Source: Liolophura sinensis
Taxonomy: Eukaryota > Mollusca > Polyplacophora > Chitonida > Chitonidae
Length of the DNA stretch: 64,000 bases
Reading direction: 5' to 3'
Assembly: GCF_032854445.1 (NCBI RefSeq)
Contig: NW_027017979.1
Location: 62,001-126,000, forward strand
The notes below the pieces were generated by a model that was given only the letters and a program-made list of their open reading frames with translations, was not told the origin of the DNA and made no database searches. Within the stretch, counting starts at the first letter, position 1; every line of letters begins with the position of its first letter. A program made the position numbers and the translations under genes. Positions 38,510 to 51,776 of this stretch are shown piece after piece.

Positions 38510-40779
38510 AATTGAAATCGGCTACATTAACTATGTACAATCGCGACTGGTCATTACTATATTCAACTTTTCATTATAAGGTAAGTGCCCTTCGGTAGCC
38601 CAGACGACGTCAAATCTTTGGGCCAAGCCCATTTAACTCACCCAGCAAATGTCTTACTCCTAAGTCGAAGACAAACTCAATGTCTTTATCTACATGTAGA
38701 AAAACCACACCATTTGTATATAAAAAACAAAAGGTACTTGATACAGTCCGCTGTAAAAAGTACAATTGAACACTGACCCACATCAATAAGGTGCCAAAAG
38801 ATGCACAATTGGGCCAGGCATCTCCAGCTGTTGAAAAATTGCAAATTTCCTTGGTTTCCATGGAGTAAGAGCCGTTGCTGGGCACGTGATCTTGACATCA
38901 TTGATTATTCATTTGTGGCTACAGCCAAAAGTATTGGTCGGAGAGCAGTGCGGTTTGCACCATTCGATTTCTCGTCAAAAAATACGTCGGATTAGTCTCT
39001 TACCAGCAGCATTGGAACAGTTTTTCCACTTTTGCATTTTTACCTGGTCTTTTTGTGAATTGAAATCGGCTACATTAACTATGTACAATCGCGACTGGTC
39101 ATTACTATATTCAATTTTTCATTATAAGTTATGTGCCCTTCGGTAGCCCAGACGACGTCAAATCTTTGGGCCAAGCCCATTTAACTCACCCAGCAAATGT
39201 CTTACTTCTAAGTCGAAGACAAACTCAATGTCTTTATCTACATGTAGAAAAACCACACCATTTGTATATAAAAAAACAAAAGGTACTTGATACAGTCCGC
39301 TGTAAAAAGTACAATTGAACACTGACCCACATCAATAAGGTGCCAAAAGATGCGCAATTGGGCCAGGCATCTCCAGCTGTTGAATAATTGCAAATTTCTA
39401 TGGTTTCCATGGATTAAGAGCCGTTGCTGGGCACGTGATCTTGACATCATTGATTATTCATTTGTGGCTACAGCCAAAAGTATTGGTCGGAGAGAGACGC
39501 GGTTTGCACCATTCGATTTCTCGTCACAAAATACGTCGGATTAGCCTCTTACCAGCAGCATTGGAACAGTTTTTCTACTTTTGGATTTTTGCCTGTTTTT
39601 TTTGCGAATTGAAATCGGCTACATTAACTATGTACAATCGCGACTGGTCATTACTATATTCAACTTTTCATTATAAGTTATGCGCCCTTCGGTAGCCCAG
39701 ACGATGTCAAATCTTTGGGCCAAGCCCATTTAACTCACCCAGCAAATGTCTTACTCCTAAGTCGAAGACAAACTCAATGTCTTTATCTACATGTAGAAAA
39801 ACCACACCATTTGTATATAAAAAAACACAAGGTACTTGATACAGTCCGCTGTAAAAAGTACAATTGAACACTGACCCACATCAATAAGGTGCCAAAAGAT
39901 GCGCAGTTGGGCCAGGCATCTCCAGCTGTTGAAAAATTGCAAATTTCTATGGTTTCCATGGATTTAGAGCCGTTGCTGGGCACGTGATCTTGACATCATT
40001 GATTATTCATTTGTGGCTACAGCCAAAAGTATTGGTCGGAGAGCAACGCGGTTTGCACCATTCGATTTCTCGTCACAAAATACGTCGGATTAGCCTCTTA
40101 CCAGCAGCATTGGAACAGTTTTTCCACTTTTGGATTTTTGCCTGGTCTTTTTGCTAATTGAAATCGGCTACATTAACTATGTACAATCGCGACTGGTCAT
40201 TACTATATTCAACTTTTCATTATAAGTTATGTGCCCTTCGGTAGCCCAGACGACGTCAAATCTTTGGGCCAAGCCCATTTAACTCACCCAGAAAATGTCT
40301 TACTTCTAAGTCGAAGACAATCTCAATTTCTTTATCTACATGTAGAAAAACCACACCATTTGTTTATAAAAAAACACAAGGTACTTGATACAGTCCGCTG
40401 TAAAAAGTACAATTGAACACTGACCCACATCAATAAGGTGCCAAAAGATGCGCAATTGGGCCAGGCATCTCCAGCTGTTGAAAAATTGCAAATTTCTATG
40501 GTTTCCATAGATTAAGAGCCGTTGCTGGGCACGTGATCTTGACATCATTGATTATTCATTTGTGGCTACAGCCAAAAGTATTGGTCGGAGAGCAACGCGG
40601 CTTGCACCATTCGATTTCTCGTCACAAAATACGTCGGATTAGCCTCTTACCAGCAGCATTGGAACAGTTTTTCTACTTTTGGATTTTTGCCTGTTTTTTT
40701 TGCGAATTGAAATCGGCTACATTAACTATGTACAATCGGGACTGGTCATTACTATATTCAACTTTTCATTATAAGTTAT

Positions 40780-43525
40780 GTGCCCTTCGGTAGCCCAGAC
40801 GACGTCAAATCTTTGGGCCAAGCCCATTTAACTCACCCAGCAAATGTCTTACTCCTAAGTCGAAGACAAACTCAATGTCTTTATCTACATGTAGAAAAAC
40901 CACACCATTTGTATATAAAAAAAACACAAGGTACTTGATACAATCCGCTGTAAAAAGTACAATTGAACACTGACCCACATCAATAACGTGCCAAAGGATG
41001 CGCAATTGGGCCAGGCATCTCCAGCTGTTGAAAAATTGCAAATTTCTATGGTTTCCATAGATTAAGAGCCGTTGCTGGGCACGTGATCTTGACATCATTG
41101 ATTATTCATTTGTGGCTACAGCCAAAAGTATTGGTCGGAGAGCAACGCGGTTTGCACCATTCGACTTCTCGTCACAAAATACGTCGGATTAGCCTCTTAC
41201 CAGCAGCATTGGAACAGTTTTTCCACTTTTGGATTTTTTCCTGGTCTTTTTGCGAATTGAAATCGGCTACATTAACTATGTACAATCGCGACTGGTCATT
41301 ACTATATTCAACTTTTCATTATAAGTTATGTGCCCTTCGGTAGCCCAGACGACGTCAAATGTTTGGGCCAAGCCCATTTAACTCACTCAGCAAATGTCTT
41401 ACTTCTAAGTCGAAGACAAACTCAATGTCTTTATCTACATGTAGAAAAACCACACCATTTGTATATAAAAAAAACACAAGGTACTTGATACAGTCCGCTG
41501 TAAAAAGTACAATTGAACACTGACCCACATCAATAAGGTGCCAAAAGATGCGCAATTGGGCCAGGCATCTCCAGCTGTTGAAAAATTGCAAATTTCCTTG
41601 GTTTCCATGGAGTAAGAGCCGTTGCTGGGCACGTGATCTTGACATCAATGATTATTCATTTGTGGCTACAGCCAAAAGTATTGGTCGGAGAGCGACGCGG
41701 TTTGCACCATTCGATTTCTCGTCAAAAAATACGTCGGATTAGCCTCTTACCAGCAGCATTGGAACAGTTTTTCCACTTTTGGATTTTTGCCTGGTATTTT
41801 TTCTAATTGAAATCGGCTACATTAACTATGTACAATCGCGACTGGTCATTACTATATTCAACTTTTCATTATAAGGTAAGTGCCCTTCGGTAGCCCAGAC
41901 GACGTCAAATCTTTGGGCCAAGCCCATTTAACTCACCCAGCAAATGTCTTACTCCTAAGTCGAAGACAAACTCAATGTCTTTATCTACATGTAGAAAAAC
42001 CACACCATTTGTATATAAAAAACAAAAGGTACTTGATACAGTCCGCTGTAAAAAGTACAATTGAACACTGACCCACATCAATAAGGTGCCAAAAGATGCA
42101 CAATTGGGCCAGGCATCTCCAGCTGTTGAAAAATTGCAAATTTCCTTGGTTTCCATGGAGTAAGAGCCGTTGCTGGGCACGTGATCTTGACATCATTGAT
42201 TATTCATTTGTGGCTACAGCCAAAAGTATTGGTCGGAGAGCAGTGCGGTTTGCACCATTCGATTTCTCGTCACAAAATACGTCGGATTAGTCTCTTACCA
42301 GCAGCATTGGAACAGTTTCTCCACTTTTGCATTTTTACCTGGTCTTTTTGTGAATTGAAATCGGCTACATTAACTATGTACAATCGCGACTGGTCATTAC
42401 TATATTCAATTTTTCATTATAAGTTATGTGCCCTTCGGTAGCCCAGACGACGTCAAATCTTTGGGCCAAGCCCATTTAACTCACCCAGCAAATGTCTTAC
42501 TTCTAAGTCGAAGACAAACTCAATGTCTTTATCTACATGTAGAAAAACCACACCATTTGTATATAAAAAAAAAAAAGGTACTTGATACAGTCCGCTGTAA
42601 AAAGTACAATTGAACACTGACCCACATCAATAAGGTGCCAAAAGATGCGCAATTGGGCCAGGCATCTCCAGCTGTTGAATAATTGCAAATTTCTATGGTT
42701 TCCATGGATTAAGAGCCGTTGCTGGGCACGTGATCTTGACATCATTGATTATTCATTTGTGGCTACAGCCAAAAGTATTGGTCGGAGAGCAACGCGGTTT
42801 GCACCATTCGATTTCTCGTCACAAAATACGTCGGATTAGCCTCTTACCAGCAGCATTGGAACAGTTTTTCTACTTTTGGATTTTTGCCTGTTTTTTTTGC
42901 GAATTGAAATCGGCTACATTAACTATGTACAATCGCGACTGGTCATTACTATATTCAACTTTTCATTATAAGTTATGCGCCCTTCGGTAGCCCAGACGAT
43001 GTCAAATCTTTGGGCCAAGCCCATTTAACTCACCCAGCAAATGTCTTACTTCTAAGTCCAAGACAAACTCAATGTCTTTATCTACATGTAGAAAAACCAC
43101 ACCATTTGTATATAAAAAAACACAAGGTACTTGATACAGTCTGCTGTAAAAAGTACAATTGAACACTGACCCACATCAATAAGGTGCCAAAAGATGCGCA
43201 GTTGGGCCAGGCATCTCCAGCTGTTGAAAAATTGCAAATTTCTATGGTTTCCATGGATTTAGAGCCGTTGCTGGGCACGTGATCTTGACATCATTGATTA
43301 TTCATTTGTGGCTACAGCCAAAAGTATTGGTCGGAGAGCAACGCGGTTTGCACCATTCGATTTCTCGTCACAAAATACGTCGGATTAGCCTCTTACCAGC
43401 AGCATTGGAACAGTTTTTCCACTTTTGGATTTTTGCCTGGTCTTTTTGCTAATTGAAATCGGCTACATTAACTATGTACAATCGCGACTGGTCATTACTA
43501 TATTCAACTTTTCATTATAAGTTAT
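40780..43525. repeat. Six-monomer higher-order unit, copy 2 (five monomers, then switches)
   Basis: Monomers start at 40780, 41330, 41880, 42428 and 42977. The order and markers follow copy 1, but the expected sixth unit (like 40231, with TTTATA) is absent. The next unit at 43526 begins the four-monomer series instead. In the unit at 42428 a C to A change merges two A-runs into a 12-A tract at 42565-42576. Confidence 0.9.
42565..42576. repeat. 12-A homopolymer following TATAT
   Basis: The sister unit at 39133 reads seven A, C, four A at this place. A C to A change here joins the runs. The duplicate of this unit at 49024 has 13 A at 49163-49175. Confidence 0.85.
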
Positions 43526-45724
43526 GTGCCCTTCGGTAGCCCAGACGACGTCAAATCTTTGGGCCAAGCCCATTTAACTCACTCAGCAAATGTCTTACTT
43601 CTAAGTCGAAGACAAACTCAATGTCTTTATCTACATGTAGAAAAACCACACCATTTGTATATAAAAAAAACACAAGGTACTTGATACAATCCGCTGTAAA
43701 AAGTACAATTGAACACTGACCCACATCAATAAGGTGCCAAAGGATGCGCAATTGGGCCAGGCATCTCCAGCTGTTGAAAAATTGCAAATTTCCTTGGTTT
43801 CCATGGAGTAAGAGCCGTTGCTGGGCACGTGATCTTGACATCATTGATTATTCATTTGTGGCTACAGCCAAAAGTATTGGTTGGAGAGCAACGCGGTTTG
43901 CACCATTCGATTTCTCGTCACAAAATACGTCGGATTAGCCTCTTACCAGCAGCATTGGAACAGTTTTTTCTACTTTTGGATTTTTGCCTGTTTTTTTTGC
44001 GAATTGAAATCGGCTACATTAACTATGTACAATCGCGACTGGTCATTACTATATTCAACTTTTCATTATAAGTTATGTGCCCTTCGGTAGCCCAGACGAC
44101 GTCAAATCTTTGGGCCAAGCCCATTTAACTCACCCAGCAAATGTCTTACTTCTAAGTCGAAGACAAACTCAATGTCTTTATCTACATGTAGAAAAACCAC
44201 ACCATTTGTATATAAAAAAAACATAAGGTACTTGATACAGTCCGCTGGAAAAAGTACAATTGAACACTGACCCACATCAATAAGGTGCCAAAGGATGCGC
44301 AATTGGGCCAGGCATCTCCAGCTGTTGAAAAATTGCAAATTTCCCTGCTTTCCATGGAGTAAGAACTGTTGCTGGGCACGTGATCTTGATATCAATGATT
44401 ATTTATTTGTGGCTACAGCCAAAAGTATTGGTCGGAGAGCAACGCGGTTTGCACCATTCGATTTCTCGTCACAAAATACGTCGGATTAGCCTCTTACCAG
44501 CAGCATTGGAAGAATTTTTCCACTTTTGGATTTTTGCCTGGTCTTTTTGCGAATTGAAATCGGCTACATTTACTATATACCATCGCGACTGGTCATTACT
44601 ATATTCAACTTTTCATTATAAGTTATGTGCCCCTCGGTAGCCCAGACGACGTCAAATCTTTGGGCCAAGCCCATTTAACTCACCCAGCAAATGTCTTACT
44701 TCTAAGTCGAAGACAAACTCAATGTCTTTATCTACATGTAGAAAAACCACACCATTTGTATATAAAAAACACAAGGTACATGACACAGTCCGCTGTAAAA
44801 AGTACAAATGAACACTGACCCACATTAAAAAGGTGCCAAAAGATGCGCAATTGGGCCAGGCATCTGCAGCTGTTGAAAAATTGCAAATTTCTATGGTTTC
44901 CATGGAGTAAGAGCCGTTGCTGGGCACGTGATCTTGATATCAATGATCATTCAGTTGTGGCTACAGCCAAACGTATTGGTCGGAGAGCAACGCGGTTTGC
45001 ACCTTTCGATTTCACGTCACAAAATACGTCGGATTAGCCTCTTACCAGCAGCATTGGGACAGTTTTTCCACTTTTGGATTTTTACCTGGTCTTTTTGCTA
45101 ATTGAAATCGGCTACATTAACTATGTACAATCGCGACTGGTCATTACTATATTCAATTTTTCATGATAAGTTATGTGCCCTTCGGTAGCCCAGACGACGT
45201 CAAATCTTTGGGCCAAGCCCATTTAACTCACCCAGCAAATGTCTTACTCCTAAGTCGAAGACAAACTCAATGTCTTTATCTACATGTAGAAAAACCACAC
45301 CATTTGTATATAAAAAAAACACAAGGTACTTGATACAATCCGCTGTAAAAAGTACAATTGAACACTGACCCACATCAATAACGTGCCAAAGGATGCGCAA
45401 TTGGGCCAGGCATCTCCAGCTGTTGAAAAATTGCAAATTTCTATGGTTTCCATAGATTAAGAGCCGTTGCTGGGCACGTGATCTTGACATCATTGATTAT
45501 TCATTTGTAGCTACAGCCAAAAGTATTGGTCGGAGAGCAACGCGGTTTGCACCATTCGACTTCTCGTCACAAAATACGTCGGATTAGCCTCTTACCAGCA
45601 GCATTGGAACAGTTTTTCCACTTTTGGATTTTTTCCTGGTCTTTTTGCGAATTGAAATCGGCTACATTAACTATGTACAATCGCGACTGGTCATTATTAT
45701 ATTCAACTTTTCATTATAAGTTAT
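43526..45724. repeat. Four-monomer higher-order unit, copy 1 of a tandem pair
   Basis: Monomers start at 43526, 44077, 44627 and 45175. The unit is about 2,199 bp. Rare markers shared with the next copy are GGTTGGAGAGC, AACATAAGG with CCGCTGGAAAAAG, GGAAGAATTTTTCC, TACAAATGAACAC, GCATTGGGACAG and TTTGTAGCTACAG. By eye I found only two differences from copy 2: an eight-T against a seven-T run (near 43991 and 46190) and TCATTATTAT against TCATTACTAT (near 45691 and 47889). Confidence 0.93.
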
Positions 45725-47922
45725 GTGCCCTTCGGTAGCCCAGACGACGTCAAATCTTTGGGCCAAGCCCATTTAACTCACTCAGCAAATGTCTTACTTC
45801 TAAGTCGAAGACAAACTCAATGTCTTTATCTACATGTAGAAAAACCACACCATTTGTATATAAAAAAAACACAAGGTACTTGATACAATCCGCTGTAAAA
45901 AGTACAATTGAACACTGACCCACATCAATAAGGTGCCAAAGGATGCGCAATTGGGCCAGGCATCTCCAGCTGTTGAAAAATTGCAAATTTCCTTGGTTTC
46001 CATGGAGTAAGAGCCGTTGCTGGGCACGTGATCTTGACATCATTGATTATTCATTTGTGGCTACAGCCAAAAGTATTGGTTGGAGAGCAACGCGGTTTGC
46101 ACCATTCGATTTCTCGTCACAAAATACGTCGGATTAGCCTCTTACCAGCAGCATTGGAACAGTTTTTTCTACTTTTGGATTTTTGCCTGTTTTTTTGCGA
46201 ATTGAAATCGGCTACATTAACTATGTACAATCGCGACTGGTCATTACTATATTCAACTTTTCATTATAAGTTATGTGCCCTTCGGTAGCCCAGACGACGT
46301 CAAATCTTTGGGCCAAGCCCATTTAACTCACCCAGCAAATGTCTTACTTCTAAGTCGAAGACAAACTCAATGTCTTTATCTACATGTAGAAAAACCACAC
46401 CATTTGTATATAAAAAAAACATAAGGTACTTGATACAGTCCGCTGGAAAAAGTACAATTGAACACTGACCCACATCAATAAGGTGCCAAAGGATGCGCAA
46501 TTGGGCCAGGCATCTCCAGCTGTTGAAAAATTGCAAATTTCCCTGCTTTCCATGGAGTAAGAACTGTTGCTGGGCACGTGATCTTGATATCAATGATTAT
46601 TTATTTGTGGCTACAGCCAAAAGTATTGGTCGGAGAGCAACGCGGTTTGCACCATTCGATTTCTCGTCACAAAATACGTCGGATTAGCCTCTTACCAGCA
46701 GCATTGGAAGAATTTTTCCACTTTTGGATTTTTGCCTGGTCTTTTTGCGAATTGAAATCGGCTACATTTACTATATACCATCGCGACTGGTCATTACTAT
46801 ATTCAACTTTTCATTATAAGTTATGTGCCCCTCGGTAGCCCAGACGACGTCAAATCTTTGGGCCAAGCCCATTTAACTCACCCAGCAAATGTCTTACTTC
46901 TAAGTCGAAGACAAACTCAATGTCTTTATCTACATGTAGAAAAACCACACCATTTGTATATAAAAAACACAAGGTACATGACACAGTCCGCTGTAAAAAG
47001 TACAAATGAACACTGACCCACATTAAAAAGGTGCCAAAAGATGCGCAATTGGGCCAGGCATCTGCAGCTGTTGAAAAATTGCAAATTTCTATGGTTTCCA
47101 TGGAGTAAGAGCCGTTGCTGGGCACGTGATCTTGATATCAATGATCATTCAGTTGTGGCTACAGCCAAACGTATTGGTCGGAGAGCAACGCGGTTTGCAC
47201 CTTTCGATTTCACGTCACAAAATACGTCGGATTAGCCTCTTACCAGCAGCATTGGGACAGTTTTTCCACTTTTGGATTTTTACCTGGTCTTTTTGCTAAT
47301 TGAAATCGGCTACATTAACTATGTACAATCGCGACTGGTCATTACTATATTCAATTTTTCATGATAAGTTATGTGCCCTTCGGTAGCCCAGACGACGTCA
47401 AATCTTTGGGCCAAGCCCATTTAACTCACCCAGCAAATGTCTTACTCCTAAGTCGAAGACAAACTCAATGTCTTTATCTACATGTAGAAAAACCACACCA
47501 TTTGTATATAAAAAAAACACAAGGTACTTGATACAATCCGCTGTAAAAAGTACAATTGAACACTGACCCACATCAATAACGTGCCAAAGGATGCGCAATT
47601 GGGCCAGGCATCTCCAGCTGTTGAAAAATTGCAAATTTCTATGGTTTCCATAGATTAAGAGCCGTTGCTGGGCACGTGATCTTGACATCATTGATTATTC
47701 ATTTGTAGCTACAGCCAAAAGTATTGGTCGGAGAGCAACGCGGTTTGCACCATTCGACTTCTCGTCACAAAATACGTCGGATTAGCCTCTTACCAGCAGC
47801 ATTGGAACAGTTTTTCCACTTTTGGATTTTTTCCTGGTCTTTTTGCGAATTGAAATCGGCTACATTAACTATGTACAATCGCGACTGGTCATTACTATAT
47901 TCAACTTTTCATTATAAGTTAT
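45725..47922. repeat. Four-monomer higher-order unit, copy 2 of the tandem pair
   Basis: Monomers start at 45725, 46275, 46825 and 47373 and repeat 43526-45724 almost base for base. The copy ends just after 47923: by about 48080 the sequence reads GATACAGTCC and CCAAAAGATG, as in 41330, instead of GATACAATCC and CCAAAGGATG, as in 45725. Confidence 0.93.
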
Positions 47923-50900
47923 GTGCCCTTCGGTAGCCCAGACGACGTCAAATCTTTGGGCCAAGCCCATTTAACTCACTCAGCAAATGTCTTACCTTCT
48001 AAGTCGAAGACAAACTCAATGTCTTTATCTACATGTAGAAAAACCACACCATTTGTATATAAAAAAAACACAAGGTACTTGATACAGTCCGCTGTAAAAA
48101 GTACAATTGAACACTGACCCACATCAATAAGGTGCCAAAAGATGCGCAATTGGGCCAGGCATCTCCAGCTGTTGAAAAATTGCAAATTTCCTTGGTTTCC
48201 ATGGAGTAAGAGCCGTTGCTGGGCACGTGATCTTGACATCAATGATTATTCATTTGTGGCTACAGCCAAAAGTATTGGTCGGAGAGCAGTGCGGTTTGCA
48301 CCATTCTTCTCGTCAAAAAATACGTCGGATTAGCCTCTTACCAGCAGCATTGGAACAGTTTTTTCCACTTTTGGATTTTTGCCTGGTATTTTTTCTAATT
48401 GAAATCGGCTACATTAACTATGTACAATCGCGACTGGTCATTACTATATTCAACTTTTCATTATAAGGTAAGTGCCCCTTCGGTAGCCCAGACGACGTCA
48501 AATCTTTGGGCCAAGCCCATTTAACTCACCCCAGCAAATGTCTTACTCCTAAGTCGAAGACAAACTCAATGTCTTTATCTACATGTAGAAAAACCACACC
48601 CATTTGTATATAAAAAACAAAAGGTACTTGATACAGTCCGCTGTGAAAAGTACAATTGAACACTGACCCACATCAATAAGGTGCCAAAAGATGCACAATT
48701 GGGCCAGGCATCTCCAGCTGTTGAAAAATTGCAAATTTCCTTGGTTTCCATGGAGTAAGAGCCGTTGCTGGGCACGTGATCTTGACATCATTGATTATTC
48801 ATTTGTGGCTACAGCCAAAAGTATTGGTCGGAGAGCAGTGCGGTTTGCACCATTCGATTTCTCGTCACAAAATACGTCGGATTAGTCTCTTACCAGCAGC
48901 ATTGGAACAGTTTCTCCACTTTTGCATTTTTACCTGGTCTTTTTGTGAATTGAAATCGGCTACATTAACTATGTACAATCGCGACTGGTCCATTACTATA
49001 TTCAATTTTTCATTATAAGTTATGTGCCCTTCGGTAAGCCCAGACGACGTCAAATCTTTGGGCCAAGCCCATTTAACTCACCCCAGCAAATGTCTTACTT
49101 CTAAGTCGAAGACAAACTCAATGTCTTTATCTACATGTAGAAAAACCACACCATTTGTATATAAAAAAAAAAAAAGGTACTTGATACAGTCCGCTGTAAA
49201 AAGTACAATTGAACACTGACCCACATCAATAAGGTGCCAAAAGATGCGCAATTGGGCCAGGCATCTCCAGCTGTTGAATAATTGCAAATTTCTATTGGTT
49301 TCCATGGATTAAGAGCCGTTGCTGGGCACGTGATCTTGACATCATTGATTATTCATTTGTGGCTACAGCCAAAAGTATTGGTCGGAGAGCAAACGCGGTT
49401 TGCACCATTCGATTTCTCGTCACAAAATACGTCGGATTAGCCTCTTACCAGCAGCATTGGAACAGTTTTTCTACTTTTGGATTTTTGCCTGTTTTTTTTG
49501 CGAATTGAAATCGGCTACATTAACTATGTACAATCGCGACTGGTCATTACTATATTCAACTTTTCATTATAAGTTATGCGCCCTTCGGTAGCCCAGACGA
49601 TGTCAAATCTTTGGGCCAAGCCCATTTAACTCACCCAGCAAATGTCTTACTCCTAAGTCGAAGACAAACTCAATGTCTTTATCTACATGTAGAAAAACCA
49701 CACCATTTGTATATAAAAAAAACACAAGGTACTTGATACAGTCTGCTGTAAAAAGTACAATTGAACACTGACCCACATCAATAAGGTGCCAAAAGATGCG
49801 CAGTTGGGCCAGGCATCTCCAGCTGTTGAAAAATTGCAAATTTCTATGGTTTCCATGGATTTAGAGCCGTTGCTGGGCACGTGATCTTGACATCATTGAT
49901 TATTCATTTGTGGCTACAGCCAAAAGTATTGGTCGGAGAGCAACGCGGTTTGCACCATTCGATTTCTCGTCACAAAATACGTCGGATTAGCCTCTTACCA
50001 GCAGCATTGGAACAGTTTTTCCACTTTTGGATTTTTGCCTGGTCTTTTTGCTAATTGAAATCGGCTACATTAACTATGTACAATCGCGACTGGTCATTAC
50101 TATATTCAACTTTTCATTATAAGTTATGTGCCCTTCGGTAGCCCAGACGACGTCAAATCTTTGGGCCAAGCCCATTTAACTCACTCAGCAAATGTCTTAC
50201 TTCTAAGTCGAAGACAAACTCAATGTCTTTATCTACATGTAGAAAAACCACACCATTTGTATATAAAAAAAACACAAGGTACTTGATACAATCCGCTGTA
50301 AAAAGTACAATTGAACACTGACCCACATCAATAAGGTGCCAAAGGATGCGCAATTGGGCCAGGCATCTCCAGCTGTTGAAAAATTGCAAATTTCCTTGGT
50401 TTCCATGGAGTAAGAGCCGTTGCTGGGCACGTGATCTTGACATCATTGATTATTCATTTGTGTCTACAGCCAAAAGTATTGGTTGGAGAGCAACGCGGTT
50501 TGCACCATTCGATTTCTCGTCACAAAATACGTCGGATTAGCCTCTTACCAGCAGCAATGGAACAGTTTTTTCTACTTTTGGATTTTTGCCTGTTTTTTTT
50601 GCGAATTGAAATCGGCTACATTAACTATGTACAATCGCGACTGGTCATTACTATATTCAACTTTTCATTATAAGTTATGTGCCCTTCGGTAGCCCAGACG
50701 ACGTCAAATCTTTGGGCCAAGCCCATTTAACTCACCCAGCAAATGTCTTACTTCTAAGTCGAAGACAAACTCAATGTCTTTATCTACATGTAGAAAAACC
50801 ACACCATTTGTATATAAAAAAAACATAAGGTACTTGATACAGTCCGCTGGAAAAAGTACAATTGAACACTGACCCACATCAATAAGGTGCCAAAGGATGC

Positions 50901-51776
50901 GCAATTGGGCCAGGCATCTCCAGCTGTTGAAAAATTGCAAATTTCCCTGCTTTCCATGGAGTAAGAACTGTTGCTGGGCACGTGATCTTGATATCAATGA
51001 TTATTTTTTTGTGGCTACAGCCAAAAGTATTGGTCGGAGAGCAACGCGGTTTGCACCATTCGATTTCTCGTCACAAAATACGTCGGATTAGCCTCTTACC
51101 AGCAGCATTGGAAGAGTTTTTCCACTTTTGGATTTTTGCCTGGTCTTTTTGCGAATTGAAATCGGCTACATTTACTATATACCATCGCGACTGGTCATTA
51201 CTATATTCAACTTTTCATTATAAGTTATGTGCCCCTCGGTAGCCCAGACGACGTCAAATCTTTGGGCCAAGCCCATTTAACTCACCCAGCAAATGTCTTA
51301 CTTCTAAGTCGAAGACAAACTCAATGTCTTTTTCTACATGTAGAAAAACCACACCATTTGTATATAAAAAACACAAGGTACATGACACAGTCCGCTGTAA
51401 AAAGTACAATTGAACACTGACCCACATTAAGAAGGTGCCAAAAGATGCGCAATTGGGCCAGGCATCTGCAGCTGTTGAAAAATTGCAAATTTCTATGGTT
51501 TCCATGGAGTAAGAGCCGTTGCTGGGCACGTGATCTTGATATCAATGATCATTCAGTTGTGGCTACAGCCAAACGTATTGGTCGGAGAGCAACGCGGTTT
51601 GCACCTTTCGATTTCACGTCACAAAATACGTCGGATTAGCCTCTTACCAGCAGCATTGGAACAGTTTTTCCACTTTTGGATTTTTACCTGGTCTTTTTGC
51701 TAATTGAAATCGGCTACATTAACTATGTACAATCGCGACTGGTCATTACTATATTCAATTTTTCATGATAAGTTAT
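47923..51776. repeat. Seven-monomer copy of 41330-45174
   Basis: Monomers start at 47923, 48472, 49024, 49578, 50128, 50679 and 51229. They match in order 41330, 41880, 42428, 42977, 43526, 44077 and 44627, twelve monomers (about 6.6 kb) earlier. Both the end of the six-monomer unit and the start of the four-monomer unit are included, so the copied segment spans a junction of two higher-order systems. One-base insertions cluster at 48360-49400 in this copy only. Confidence 0.88.

Larger units (their letters stand above)
38035..38584. repeat. Representative 550-bp monomer used to place the internal elements
   Basis: I use this unit as reference because it is clean and mid-array. In order it holds the GTGCCCTTCGGTAGCCC anchor, a GACGTCA site, a TGGGC-CAA-GCCCA dyad, TCTACATGTAGA, TATATA with an 8-A run, an AGATGC/GCATCT dyad, CAGCTG, CCATGG, CACGTG, a TTCGATTTC stretch, a T-rich tract and TCGCGA. 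The longest open frames in a unit are 97 codons on the minus strand and 86 on the plus strand. They overlap, end at the same place in each unit, have no recognisable protein family and are broken by indels in sister units, so I annotate no gene. Confidence 0.9.
37484..40779. repeat. Six-monomer higher-order unit, copy 1
   Basis: Monomers start at 37484, 38035, 38585, 39133, 39682 and 40231. The first five recur in order at 40780, 41330, 41880, 42428 and 42977, an offset of about 3,295 bp. Diagnostic variants are GGATTTTTTCCTGG (37940 and 41233), ACTCACTCAGC and GGTATTTTTTCTAATTG (second unit), GATGCACAATTGG (third unit), GAATAATTGC (fourth unit) and ATGCGCCC with GACGATGTC and CATGGATTTAGAG (fifth unit). 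Confidence 0.9.

Noticed and set aside
45175-47922. The 43526/45725 duplication as a pure assembly artefact
   Set aside because: A few real-looking differences exist between the copies and the flanks differ on each side. I keep it as a true duplication pending spanning reads.
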